NCBI RefSeq assembly: GCF_034932365.1
Contig: NZ_JAYGHR010000080.1
Location: 1 to 64,000, forward strand
Direction: 5' to 3'
Length of the DNA stretch: 64,000 bases
Origin: Capilliphycus robustus
GTDB taxonomy: Bacteria; Cyanobacteriota; Cyanobacteriia; Cyanobacteriales; Microcoleaceae
This document shows, piece after piece, positions 1 through 9,693 of this stretch (the first letter of the stretch is position 1; every line of letters begins with the position of its first letter). The notes beneath the pieces are model-generated. The model saw nothing but the letters and a program-made list of their open reading frames with translations. It ran no database searches and was not told the origin of the DNA. The translations under genes were made by a program, and so were the position numbers.

Positions 1-126
1 ACGCCTCCCGAGAGACTGATCTCTGCTTAAGTGGGGAAACCCAGTTGAGTAAGTCAACTCATAGAAAGAGGAAACCCAAACAGTGATGTTTGGAATCTCC
101 GTCGTTTACGGCGGAGAGGATGTCAA
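1..126 (+). mobile_element. Right end of an IS200/IS605-type (TnpB-bearing) element
   Basis: This stretch has the look of the conserved 3' end found downstream of tnpB in cyanobacterial IS200/IS605 elements. It holds an AGAGGAAACCC segment, a CCAAAC...GTTTGG hairpin and a CTCCGTC...GGCGGAG hairpin, followed by GGATGTCAA. In such elements this DNA is the transposon right end and also encodes the scaffold of the TnpB guide RNA. The tnpB gene itself would lie left of the window and is not visible. The family call rests on remembered pattern similarity, and the exact end near base 126 is estimated. Confidence 0.5.
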
Positions 127-401
127 ACAATACTTAGAATTTAGCTTGTCGGAATTTTAGATAGGTGCTAACGTGAAGTCGTGGGGTTCTATGTACTGTC
201 AAGTCACTGACTTTAAGCCCAAGGCAGAATGACTAATTTTCGTGATTCTGTCCGTTTGATTCACAAGTTCAACTCTTGAACGGGAGATTATTGCTGAACA
301 ACGGGTAAATTCCAGATCAGTTCTCCCATCAGGTCGAGAGCCATCAATGGGGCTATCAAAGTGAGGCAGGTTGCCACACGTGTAATTTCAAGGAAAAAAT
401 C

Positions 402-902
402 ATGCTCAAATCCCTTCTGTTGAGAAGCCTAGCTGGATCTTTTGTTCTCTTTAGTATTAGTAGTTTTCCTGCTCATAGTCAAACTTTGACTTCTGTTCCG
501 CAGTCTGTTTTAGCACAAGCCGCCTCTCCAACGCAAGTAACTCCGGACGAATTACAAAAATTTGCGGAAGCCTTTAAGAAGCTACGAGCAATTGAAGTTG
601 AAGCTGAACAGAGAATGGCTCAAGCGGTTCAAGAAGAGGGTTTAACCCCCCAAAGATTTGTTGAGATTGGACAAAGCCAGCAAAGTCAGGAATCTGCCTC
701 TAGTGGGGTTTCGGCTGAAGAACAGCAGAAATTTGACAAAGCATTGGTGAAAGTTAGAGAGATTCTGGAAAATACAGAAACGCAGAAGTATGAAGCGGTA
801 CAAAGTCAAGGATTAGAAGTCGAAAGATTTCAAGAAATTATCGTCGCCATTCAAGCCAATCCCGCACTCAAACAACAAGTTGAACAAATGCTTCAAAATT
901 AA
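402..902 (+). CDS. Secreted DUF4168-family protein
   Basis: A 166-residue protein with a probable Sec signal peptide: MLKSLLLRSLAGS, a hydrophobic stretch to about residue 22, then AHSQ as a plausible cleavage site. The mature part holds two related helical segments, near residues 48-75 (DELQKFAEAFKKLRAIEVEAE) and 105-150 (EEQQKFDKALVKVREILE). Both have the Q-K-F-x-x-A pattern typical of DUF4168, a family common in cyanobacteria and proteobacteria with no settled function. The product should be periplasmic or exported. It stands alone, with an AT-rich spacer on its downstream side. The ATG at 402 follows an A-rich GGAAAAAATC stretch that can act as a ribosome binding site. A structural or stress-related role is only a guess. 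Confidence 0.75.
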   Translation: MLKSLLLRSLAGSFVLFSISSFPAHSQTLTSVPQSVLAQAASPTQVTPDELQKFAEAFKKLRAIEVEAEQRMAQAVQEEGLTPQRFVEIGQSQQSQESASSGVSAEEQQKFDKALVKVREILENTETQKYEAVQSQGLEVERFQEIIVAIQANPALKQQVEQMLQN

Positions 903-1139
903 TTGAGGTTAGATTAACCTATGGAGTGGTTTATAGATTACCGTCGTAATAATTTAACTTTTTTCTACTCCATCAATCAATATCAATTTTTCAAGATTAT
1001 AGTAGAGAGTGATTGAGCTTTCTACTTTTTTTATGCTTAGATCAGCACTGTTAAAGCCCAATCCAATATTAACTAAACCCTATCATTTTTAAGATAAAGG
1101 AATTTTTGTTGTTTGTCAAAGTTTTTTAAAAATTATAAG

Positions 1140-1158
1140 TTTAACCTAAAAATAACTT
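1140..1158 (+). promoter_or_regulatory. Candidate imperfect Pho box upstream of the phosphatase
   Basis: Two 8-bp units, TTTAACCT and AATAACTT, are separated by 3 bp, the layout of cyanobacterial PhoB/SphR boxes (YTTAAMCW repeats). The first unit is a perfect match and the second matches only in part. It sits about 210 bp before the alkaline phosphatase start in an otherwise gene-free 468-bp spacer (903-1370). That location makes phosphate control plausible but not shown. Confidence 0.28.
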
Positions 1159-1370
1159 CATCATAAACTCTATTTAATCCAGTTGAAATACAGTATCTAG
1201 GTGGAAACTTTTCTAGAGATTCTAATTCCATTCATCTGGGTGCAACGGTAAGTTGTAGCAATCAGTTCGTTTTCTCAATTGAGCTTTGAAGTCTGAACAA
1301 AGTCACTTCAAACTCAAGTCAGTTTTTGCATTCAAAAAATAGTCCGCATCTACCCTAATAAGCGATCAAA

Positions 1371-4300
1371 ATGTCTAATAGCGTTATCTTCATTCATCCT
1401 GATGGTACCAGTCCATCTCACTTTGCTGCGGGTCGTTTTGTGCAAGAAGGGCCAGATGGTCGCCTCAACTGGGACAACATGACCAACGCCGGGGTTTATC
1501 TCGGACACATGAAAGATCAACTCGTGGGAACCTCCAACGGCGGGGCGGTGGTTCACTCGATGGGCGTTAAACCCTTTGCCGGATCTTACGGTTTAGATGA
1601 AAATGGCGATCCGATTGTTTCCCTGTCTGGCCTCAGTCCTGAACTTGGTGGCCCCGACCTGGGCGTTGACCCCGGACAGACGATCATGGAAGAAGCGATC
1701 GCGGCGGGGAAAGCCACTGCTATTATTAACTCGGGGATTATCGCCGAACCGGGAACAGGCGTATTTTTGGCTGACGTGGAAAATCGTAGCGCCACCGAAG
1801 AAATCACCGCAGAAATCGTCGAATCGGGTGCTAATGTTATTTTAGGGGGAGGCGAAACCGACTATCTCCCCGTTGGAACCGTTGGTTTCTTTGGCTCTGA
1901 AGGCACCCGCGAAGATGGTCGCAACTTAGTTGAAGAAGCCGAAGACCTCGGTTATACCATTGTTTACACCCTGGAACAACTGCAAAATTTACCCGCAGAC
2001 ACTCAAAAAGTTCTGGGAATTTTTGCAGCAACAGACACCTACAACGACACTGCCGAAGAAGTAAACTTTGAAGCGGGTTTAGAAAATTACGGTCAACCCG
2101 GAAACGAAAATCCGCCGACTGTCGCCCAAATGTTAGAAGTGACATTAGGCTTGGATCTGTTCTCCCCAGAAAACGAGAACGGCTTTATGGTTGTCTTGGA
2201 AGAAGAAGGCACCGACAACTTCCCCAACAATAATAACGCACGGGGTACCATCGAAGCCGTGTTACGCGCTGATGATGCCATTGGTGTCGCTCAAGACTAC
2301 ATCGAAAACGTTAAACCCAATACCCTGTTAATTACAGCAGCAGACAGTGATGGGAGTGGTTTAGAAGTTGCAGACCGTCGAGGAGAAACCGTTGGCAGCG
2401 TTAGCGTTAACCCCACTTTACCCGATCGCTCTGATGCTGTTCAAGTTCCCTATGATGGCGCAAGTGGACGCGATACTGAACCGTTTATTTCTGCACCCGA
2501 TGCCAATGGCAATGAATATCCCTTTGGTGTGGGTTTTGTGGGAACACCGGACTTTGCGGGTAGTATTGTTGCTAAAACCTTTGGGTTAAATGCGGAGTTG
2601 TTACCCAGCACTTTGGATAACACCGACATTTACCGCATCATGTACCAAACGCTATTTGATGTGGAATTGCCTTCTCCTGTTCCGGCTGAACCGCCTCAAA
2701 GCGCCCCTGAAGCCACTCAAGACACCGGAAACGTCATCTTTATTCACCCAGACGGTACCAGCCCCTCTCATTATGCGGCAGCCCGTTTTGTCGAAGTTGG
2801 GCCGGATGGTCGCTTAAATTGGGATATGATGTCCAACGCCGGGGTTTATCTCGGACACATGGAAGACCAACTGGTGGGAACCTCCAACTCTGGGGCGGTA
2901 ACACACGCGACGGGAACCAAAGCGCCTGCGCCTTCTTTTGGCTTCGATGAAAATGGTGTTCCCGTCATTTCTCGTTCCGGGATGCGGGGCATGACCATTA
3001 TGGAAGAAGCGATCGAAGCCGGAAAAGCAACTGCTATTATTAACTCTGGTATTATCGCTGAACCAGGAACCGGGGCGTTTTTAGCTGATGTTGAAAATCG
3101 CAGTGCAACCGAAGAAATTACCGCAGAAATTGTTGAATCTGGGGTTAATATTATTTTCGGAGGCGGTGAAATTGATTATCTGCCCGTCGGAGAAGTGGGT
3201 TTCTTTGGCGAAGTTGGTACCCGCGAAGATGGTCGCAACTTAATTGAAGAAGCCGAAGATCTCGGTTACACTATCGTTTATACTCGCGAACAACTGCAAA
3301 GTTTACCGGAAGACACTCAAAAAGTTCTGGGGATTTTTGCGGCGACAGACACCTACAACGACACTACCGAAGAAGCAAACGTTGAAGCTGGGTTAGAAAA
3401 TTACGGTCAGCCCGGAAATGAAAATCCGCCCACCATTGCCGAGATGTTAGAAGCGGCTTTACCGATATTATCCAAAGATCCCGATGGTTTCTTTGTGGTG
3501 ATGGAAGAAGAAGGCACCGATAATTTCCCCAACAATAATAACGCTCGTGGTTTTGTAGAAGCAATGCAACGGGCTGATGATGCCATTGGGGTAGCGATGG
3601 ACTTTGTTGACAACCAAGACCCCAACACCTTAATTATCACGGCGGCTGATAGCGATGCAGGCGGTCTAGAAATTGCGGATCGTCGGGGTGAGACTGTTGG
3701 TACTGTGAGTGTAAACCCGACTCTAGCAGATCGTTCCGATGCGATTCAAGTTCCCTATGATGGGGCGAGTGGTCGAGATACTGAACCGTTTATTTCTGCA
3801 CCCGACGCCAATGGTGGTGAATATCCCTTTGGCATTGGTTATGTGGGAACACCGGACTTTGCGGGTAGTATTGTTTCCAAAACCTACGGTTTGAATGCGG
3901 ATTTATTGCCGAGTACCGTTGATAATACGGGAATTTACGAGATCATGTACCGGACGCTGTTTGGTGATGTTCTCCCCAATTTAATTGATGGTACACCGGA
4001 AAATGAAACGTTAGTGGGTGGTGAAGCCAATGACCTGATCCGGGCGGATATTGGTGATGATCTGGCAGCAGGCGGTTTAGGCGATGATATCATCTACGGT
4101 GAAGAAGGGGATGATACTCTGCGAGGTGACGAAAATAGCCGTTCTCCGGGTGGTACGGTTGGCGGTAACGATATCATTTACGGCGGTTTGGGTGATGACC
4201 AAATTGGCGGTAAAACGGGTAATGACCAACTGTTTGGTGATGAAGGTAACGATCGCATCTGGGGCGATGATGGCGATGACTTGATCGATGGCGGTTTAGG

Positions 4301-4559
4301 AAATGATACCTTAACTGGGGATGATTTCTCTGGCGGCCAGGGTTCTGATACCTTTGTTTTGGCTGTAGGTGAAGGAACTGATACGATTGTTGATTTTGAA
4401 GTCGGAATTGATTTGTTAGCGTTAAAAGGCGATCTCAGTGCCGATGAACTCTCGATTTCTCAAGTCGGAAGTGATACCGAAGTTAGCTTTGGTAGCGAGA
4501 TTTTAGCGATCTTAACAGGTGTGGATGCGGCGAGTTTAATAGCTGCTGATCCTTTCTAG
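1371..4559 (+). CDS. Tandem-duplicated alkaline phosphatase with RTX calcium-binding tail
   Basis: A 1062-residue protein built from two near-identical alkaline-phosphatase-superfamily domains (about residues 1-435 and 453-870). Each opens with IFIHPDGTSPSH (first metal Asp), then GHM(K/E)DQLVGTSN with the likely Ser nucleophile, and later EEEGTDNFPNNNNARG and LI(I)TAADSD. A short block of glycine/aspartate nonapeptides (GGLGDDIIYGEEGDD type, about 876-985) follows. The C-terminal end, GSDTFVLAVGEGTDTIVDF and onward, is typical of type I secretion substrates. There is no N-terminal signal peptide, which agrees with RTX-type secretion. It would hydrolyse phosphomonoesters or diesters outside the cell. 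The ATG at 1371 begins directly at the domain. The doubling suggests internal gene duplication. No secretion ABC transporter is encoded nearby. Confidence 0.85.
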   Translation: MSNSVIFIHPDGTSPSHFAAGRFVQEGPDGRLNWDNMTNAGVYLGHMKDQLVGTSNGGAVVHSMGVKPFAGSYGLDENGDPIVSLSGLSPELGGPDLGVDPGQTIMEEAIAAGKATAIINSGIIAEPGTGVFLADVENRSATEEITAEIVESGANVILGGGETDYLPVGTVGFFGSEGTREDGRNLVEEAEDLGYTIVYTLEQLQNLPADTQKVLGIFAATDTYNDTAEEVNFEAGLENYGQPGNENPPTVAQMLEVTLGLDLFSPENENGFMVVLEEEGTDNFPNNNNARGTIEAVLRADDAIGVAQDYIENVKPNTLLITAADSDGSGLEVADRRGETVGSVSVNPTLPDRSDAVQVPYDGASGRDTEPFISAPDANGNEYPFGVGFVGTPDFAGSIVAKTFGLNAELLPSTLDNTDIYRIMYQTLFDVELPSPVPAEPPQSAPEATQDTGNVIFIHPDGTSPSHYAAARFVEVGPDGRLNWDMMSNAGVYLGHMEDQLVGTSNSGAVTHATGTKAPAPSFGFDENGVPVISRSGMRGMTIMEEAIEAGKATAIINSGIIAEPGTGAFLADVENRSATEEITAEIVESGVNIIFGGGEIDYLPVGEVGFFGEVGTREDGRNLIEEAEDLGYTIVYTREQLQSLPEDTQKVLGIFAATDTYNDTTEEANVEAGLENYGQPGNENPPTIAEMLEAALPILSKDPDGFFVVMEEEGTDNFPNNNNARGFVEAMQRADDAIGVAMDFVDNQDPNTLIITAADSDAGGLEIADRRGETVGTVSVNPTLADRSDAIQVPYDGASGRDTEPFISAPDANGGEYPFGIGYVGTPDFAGSIVSKTYGLNADLLPSTVDNTGIYEIMYRTLFGDVLPNLIDGTPENETLVGGEANDLIRADIGDDLAAGGLGDDIIYGEEGDDTLRGDENSRSPGGTVGGNDIIYGGLGDDQIGGKTGNDQLFGDEGNDRIWGDDGDDLIDGGLGNDTLTGDDFSGGQGSDTFVLAVGEGTDTIVDFEVGIDLLALKGDLSADELSISQVGSDTEVSFGSEILAILTGVDAASLIAADPF

Positions 4560-4562
4560 TTT

Positions 4563-4596
4563 AAAAACCCGGTTTCTCAAAGAAACCGGGTTTTTT
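4563..4596. terminator. Strong intrinsic terminator, probably bidirectional
   Basis: A 15-bp perfect inverted repeat (4563-4577 and 4581-4595) has a CCCGGTTTCT core and a 3-base loop, flanked by an A run on the left and a T run on the right. It lies just after the phosphatase stop and just beyond the stop of the convergent diguanylate cyclase gene, so it can serve both. Confidence 0.88.
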
Positions 4597-4618
4597 GGTA
4601 AGAAACTGGGGTTTTCTG

Positions 4619-7222
4619 CTACTCACTAACAAGAGGAGTTGCTAAGTATTCACAGCCTATATTCTGCCAAACTGTTGGAGGAACTGAAGGGAAAATGCAG
4701 TTTCTTCCTTGATTTTTTGCTCGATACAAAGCAGCATCGGCTACCGCAATCAAGTCGGCGGGTGACTGTTTTGTTGTGGGAATAAAACTCGCAATTCCTA
4801 AACTTAAAGTAATATATTGACTCACTTCTGATTTGGCATGGGGAATAGAAAGTTGATGAATTTGTTGTTGAATTTCTTGAGCCACATTAATGGCTCCGGC
4901 TAAGTTAGTATTGGGTAAAATAATCACAAATTCTTCTCCTCCATAACGGGCGAGTAAATCGGCTGGACGTTTAAGGGAAACTTGGATCGCTTGAGTGACT
5001 TGAATTAAACAATCATCTCCGGCGGGATGTCCGTAATGATCGTTATACAGTTTAAAATAATCGACATCACACAAAATTAATCCTAGAGGTTGTTGTTCGC
5101 GGCTGAGTCGTTTCCATTCTTGGTTTAAGTATTGTTCAAAAAAACGACGGTTTGCGACTTGAGTCAGACTATCTAAGGTAGCTAAACGTTCTAATTCGAG
5201 ATTGGCTTCTCGCAGGGCTTCTTCCATTTGTTTGCGTTCGGTAATATCTCGCCCTTCAGGAATTAATAATATAATTTCGCCTTGATGATTGCGAATTGGA
5301 CGAATTGAAAAATCAATTGTTGCTATTCTATCTTTTCCGAGTACATCGACTTCATAGCGAACAAATTCTCCTTGTGCAGCTTGAGAAATAGCTTCTTTTA
5401 ACTGCTGTTTAGTTTGGGGTGAAATCGTCCACCAATGACATTCCCAAAAGGGTTTGTTCATAATATCCTCAAGTTTTATACCCGCAAAATCAAGGGCTGT
5501 TTGATTCGCTTCAATCACAGTTCCATCGGGTTTGATTAACCCAATAAATTGAAACACTTGATTGAAAATTGCCCGGAATTTTTCTTCACTTTTACACAGG
5601 GCTTCTGTCCGTTCAGCGACTTGGGTTTCTAAAGTTTGATTATAATTTGCTAAAATTTGTTCAGCTTGCTGACGTTCGGTAATATCAAATGACACACCAA
5701 TCATCCCTAAACAATTACCTTGCTCATCATAAAACGCATTTCCTAATGCTTCAAAAAATCGACCCTTGACTTCAATTTTAACATGATAATAAGTACCCGT
5801 TGTTAAGGTTTGATTTATCCCAGTAACTATCTCTGAGAAGTTCGCATAAATTTCATAGGCTGATTTTCCGACAACTTCCCCTGGTTCTAATCCTAATCCT
5901 TCTAAACCTTTGCCTTCTGATAAGGTAAAAATACCATTGTTATCTGTCGCCCACAAAATTACGGGAACATTATTCACGACCATTCGTAAATAGGCTTCTC
6001 GTTCTTTTAAGGAGTCTTCGGCTTGTTTACGAGCGCTAATATCAATCATAAATCCATCCCAAATCACATCGCCATTTGCTTGTTTTTCTGGCACAGAAAA
6101 AGCTTCCATCCATCGGATTTCACCCGCCTGGGGTTTAGTGATGCGATATTGTTCTGACCAAGCTTGCAACGTTTGACAAGAAATTAACGTGGAAAATCGT
6201 ATTTTTTCTGCATCTTCTGGCCAGATAGTATCCCATATAATCGCCGAATTTTCTAACACCGCATCCGCCTTAAAGCCATAAAATTCTTCAACCCGAGGAC
6301 TAATATAAGTAAATTCATCTCGACCATCTGGATGCAAGAGATAACGATATATTACACCGGGAACATTTTCGGCTAACCTGCGATATTTGGCTTCACTTTG
6401 CTGTAAAGCGAGTTCAGTTTGTTTCTTCGCCGTAATGTCTGTTATGGTTCCCACATAACCAATTATATTGCCATTAATATCAGTTTCGGCGACGGCTTGC
6501 CCGTATACCCAAATAATACGACCATCAGGATGCAAAAAACGATATTCACAGTTAAAAGGAACTCCATTTAATGCAAAATTATACCAATTTTCTGTGACCT
6601 GTTCTATATCATCGGGATGTAAGGTTTTTGTCCATCCTTCTCCCATTGACTCTTCTTGAGATAGACCAATCAGCTCAAAACTGATATGATTACCGTATAA
6701 ACATTTACCTTGGGTATCTGTACAAAAAATTCCCACTGGCGCGGCTTTTGCTAAGGTTGCAAAGCGATGTTGACTCTCCCAAAGGGCGTTTTCGGCTTTC
6801 AAACGTTCCGCTTCTATGCGTTTATGTTCGCTAATATCTTCAAAGGTAGCAACTGCACAAATCACTTGTCCTTGTTCGTCTAAAATAGGAGTTGCTTCTA
6901 CTTCTAAACAAATAACTTTTGTTTGAGTCCGAATTTCTAAATCTTCTGCTTTGGCGGTTTTACCCTTTAATGCTTGTACAATGGGTAATTCTTGATAAGG
7001 ATAACGTTTTTCTGTTCCTGAGCGATAAATGGGGTAGGTTTTGAACAGTTCCTCAACAGACAAGTTATTGCTCGTCTCTTGTTCAAGCAATGCTCTTCCC
7101 TTTCGGTTAAGATAGGTGTAGCCAGTTTCTTGATAAATTACCCCTACCCCAATGGGTAATATCTCGATAATTTGACTCAGTTGTTCTTTCCCAAGAACAA
7201 TAGCAGGATTTAAATTTTTCAT
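4619..7222 (-). CDS. Multi-PAS sensor diguanylate cyclase
   Basis: An 867-residue protein with about five PAS/PAC modules in tandem, each ending in a DIxxRKQAE- or DITERKQME-type linker helix. A C-terminal GGDEF domain spans about residues 700-850. The catalytic motif is intact as GGEEF at 761-765. An RPAD inhibitory-site motif lies five residues upstream, so product-feedback control by c-di-GMP is likely. There is no EAL or HD-GYP domain and no clear membrane helix, so it should be cytoplasmic and sense small molecules, redox state or light through the PAS domains. It converts two GTP into c-di-GMP. The ATG at 7222 starts MKNLNPAIVLGKEQL. It is convergent with the phosphatase gene across a shared terminator. 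Confidence 0.9.
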   Translation of the reverse strand: MKNLNPAIVLGKEQLSQIIEILPIGVGVIYQETGYTYLNRKGRALLEQETSNNLSVEELFKTYPIYRSGTEKRYPYQELPIVQALKGKTAKAEDLEIRTQTKVICLEVEATPILDEQGQVICAVATFEDISEHKRIEAERLKAENALWESQHRFATLAKAAPVGIFCTDTQGKCLYGNHISFELIGLSQEESMGEGWTKTLHPDDIEQVTENWYNFALNGVPFNCEYRFLHPDGRIIWVYGQAVAETDINGNIIGYVGTITDITAKKQTELALQQSEAKYRRLAENVPGVIYRYLLHPDGRDEFTYISPRVEEFYGFKADAVLENSAIIWDTIWPEDAEKIRFSTLISCQTLQAWSEQYRITKPQAGEIRWMEAFSVPEKQANGDVIWDGFMIDISARKQAEDSLKEREAYLRMVVNNVPVILWATDNNGIFTLSEGKGLEGLGLEPGEVVGKSAYEIYANFSEIVTGINQTLTTGTYYHVKIEVKGRFFEALGNAFYDEQGNCLGMIGVSFDITERQQAEQILANYNQTLETQVAERTEALCKSEEKFRAIFNQVFQFIGLIKPDGTVIEANQTALDFAGIKLEDIMNKPFWECHWWTISPQTKQQLKEAISQAAQGEFVRYEVDVLGKDRIATIDFSIRPIRNHQGEIILLIPEGRDITERKQMEEALREANLELERLATLDSLTQVANRRFFEQYLNQEWKRLSREQQPLGLILCDVDYFKLYNDHYGHPAGDDCLIQVTQAIQVSLKRPADLLARYGGEEFVIILPNTNLAGAINVAQEIQQQIHQLSIPHAKSEVSQYITLSLGIASFIPTTKQSPADLIAVADAALYRAKNQGRNCIFPSVPPTVWQNIGCEYLATPLVSE

Positions 7223-7384
7223 ATTTTCTACACTAGAACAGATGTTTTAACATCGGCTAATACCAGGGTTTTTATTTTATATTTTAAACTCAAAAGTTGT
7301 AACTGTTCGCCAAACAACATTTTTTTGACTAAACCTGAACTTTTCAATCTATTTATAGCTTTTTTTATACTTTTCAAGAGCTAG

Positions 7385-9655
7385 CTAGGAGGGATTCATA
7401 GAGAATTGTTCTCGATAGAAGTTTTCTAAAGCTTGAATACAGTTAACATTTTCATAAATGATAGACTGTTTTTTCTGAATTTTGTTAACGATTTGTTGTC
7501 TCCAATCTAAATTTAATCCTAATTGAACTGCTATATTTATATATTCTCTTTGATTATCCGCAATTGTTTCTGTGACTCCAATTCGTTTAAAAATTCCCGC
7601 AGTTTGACGACTCCGCATGAACTCTCTTTCACAGGTGACAATGGGTAAATTACAAGCAATGCTATCTAACGATGTTAAAAATCCTGTAAATTGAACAGTA
7701 TCTAAGCCGATATCAGCGATTAAGTTTAACTGTAAGTAATCTGACTTCTCCAGTCTGGGTAAAATGATACAATAGTCTTCACTCTTCAAACCAAATTGAG
7801 AAAATACACGTTTTAATCGTTGTCTGAACTTTTCAGTAATTGCACAGTTCCAATGAGAAATAAACACAAATTGAGCGAGAGGAACTTGTTGAGCAATTTC
7901 TACAAAAATCCTATCATATTGAGGTAAATATTTAAACAAAGACTGACAAGAAAGATAAATCACTGCATTCTCTTTGAGTCCAAAGTCAGAACGAGTTTTC
8001 TGTATGTCTGGAATCTCGGGTTTTTCATAATAAATTCCTAAATGGGGTAAACGAATTAATTTTTCAGAATAATGTTCTTGGGCGTTTTTCGGTTCAAGTA
8101 AATCTGCGGAAATAAAGTAATCAACTGTGGGTAAACCTGTTGTTACGGGGTGTCCCCAAGCTGCACATTGAATAGTAGCCAGACGCAAACTTGCAATTTG
8201 TGTTGTTAGGGGACACATTCCCAAATCTAGAAAGACTAAAATATCGAGTTTATCTGCATATATTTTCTGAATAATCTCAACAAATTCACCATTAAGTCGA
8301 TCAAAATTATCACTATAAAAGCGATATAAATTTGTCAGTTCGTCTTCTTCCTTTCCGGTATAATAACAAAAGATTTCAAAGTCTTGATGATTGTGTTGTT
8401 TTAACCATCCTAAAAAGACAATCCCAACCGTATGCCATTGAAAAAATGAGGATATATAGCCAATTCTAATTTTATCATTCGGCTTAAAATCTCGGCGAGG
8501 TATGGGTTCAACCCATTGCGGAAAGTTAGCCGCCATAATTTGATGAACAAGCTTTCCATATTGTTTTTGCAGTTCTAAATCATTGTATCCTTGATATTGT
8601 AAGTAAAAGTTAGTGTGATTGGAAATAGCTTGAAATAAATGGGCTGAGTTGTCAGGTGAAGTTAAATCTGTTTGTTGAATAAATTGTGTTAAAAGACGAG
8701 AAAACCTCTGGCGATATTGTTCAATTTCTAAAGAGGTTTCATAAACAATGGGTAATAATCGTTGATGCGTGAGTTTTAACGAAATATTGTCAGGAAATTT
8801 TTCTAAAGCCGTTTCAGCTAAATTAATTGCGGCTTCCGTTTCTCCCATTTCTTGTAAAGTGTTTATCCAAGCCAGATAAATCTCTGTTGAGTCGGAAATC
8901 TGTTCAACGGCTTGCTGATAAGTTTGAATAGCTTGCAGGTATTGTTCGATTTTTTGATAACAATCGGCTAATTTTAAATAAACTTCTATCTCTTGAGTTT
9001 GAATTTGGAGATAATCTTGATAATATTGAATTGCGTCTGTATATTCACCACGATAATAAGCAGCACATCCCAAATAAAAGGCAGCGTTAACAGGATGTTG
9101 AACGGTACTAAAAGCGATACCGAGTTGATAGAGAAGCTGAGGATTTTCAGGCTCAAACTCAAGCGCATTTTCATAAATCTTGATGGCGTCTTCTATTTGT
9201 TGTTTAGCAATTAAAAGATTCCCTAAATTCAAATAGCTCTCTGATGAATAAGGATTGAGAGAAATTGCCTTTTTATAGTTGACTTCCGCCTGTTCTAACT
9301 GTCCCAGTTCTAGCCAAACTTGGCCTAACTGATGATAAGCATCACTCCAGTTTTCATCTATATAAATCGCTTGTTCATAGGCTGAAATGGCGGCGGTAAA
9401 ATCTTCTGTCGCGGCTAATCCTAAACCCAAACAATAATATTGAAGGGCTTTTGATGAATCTAATTCTAAGGCGTATTGAAAGGCATCGAGGGCTTCTAAA
9501 TAACGTTCTTGAGATAAATAAATCATCCCTAACTCTCGCCAAGCGTCAGGATGATTATTTTCTGAGGCTAAAATTTGCTGATATTTTTCCTCAGCCTCAG
9601 ACAAATATCCAGTATCATAGAGGGCGATAGCCTCGTGATAGAGACGATCTAACAT
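7385..9655 (-). CDS. TPR protein with SPINDLY/OGT-like glycosyltransferase domain
   Basis: A 756-residue protein. The first ~300 residues are tandem tetratricopeptide repeats (AWRELGMIYLSQERYLEALD, AYHQLGQVWLELGQLEQAE and others). The rest is a GT41-like O-GlcNAc-transferase-type domain. Its signatures are IRIGYISSFFQWHTVG near residue 400, CAAWGHPVTTGLPTVDYF near 500, and a nucleotide-sugar half with IYLSCQSLFKYLPQYDRIF and GLDTVQFTGFLTSLDSIACNLPIVT. Such cyanobacterial proteins are predicted to transfer a sugar to protein or surface glycans; acceptor and donor are unknown. There is no signal peptide. The ATG at 9655 begins MLDRLYHEAIALY. The gene after it (258-residue RTX protein) and the GT2 enzyme at 11.7 kb suggest a loose surface-glycan theme. 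Confidence 0.85.
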   Translation of the reverse strand: MLDRLYHEAIALYDTGYLSEAEEKYQQILASENNHPDAWRELGMIYLSQERYLEALDAFQYALELDSSKALQYYCLGLGLAATEDFTAAISAYEQAIYIDENWSDAYHQLGQVWLELGQLEQAEVNYKKAISLNPYSSESYLNLGNLLIAKQQIEDAIKIYENALEFEPENPQLLYQLGIAFSTVQHPVNAAFYLGCAAYYRGEYTDAIQYYQDYLQIQTQEIEVYLKLADCYQKIEQYLQAIQTYQQAVEQISDSTEIYLAWINTLQEMGETEAAINLAETALEKFPDNISLKLTHQRLLPIVYETSLEIEQYRQRFSRLLTQFIQQTDLTSPDNSAHLFQAISNHTNFYLQYQGYNDLELQKQYGKLVHQIMAANFPQWVEPIPRRDFKPNDKIRIGYISSFFQWHTVGIVFLGWLKQHNHQDFEIFCYYTGKEEDELTNLYRFYSDNFDRLNGEFVEIIQKIYADKLDILVFLDLGMCPLTTQIASLRLATIQCAAWGHPVTTGLPTVDYFISADLLEPKNAQEHYSEKLIRLPHLGIYYEKPEIPDIQKTRSDFGLKENAVIYLSCQSLFKYLPQYDRIFVEIAQQVPLAQFVFISHWNCAITEKFRQRLKRVFSQFGLKSEDYCIILPRLEKSDYLQLNLIADIGLDTVQFTGFLTSLDSIACNLPIVTCEREFMRSRQTAGIFKRIGVTETIADNQREYINIAVQLGLNLDWRQQIVNKIQKKQSIIYENVNCIQALENFYREQFSMNPS

Positions 9656-9693
9656 TTAGTTTTGAACAATTAATCACAGAGAAAAAAGGTTAT

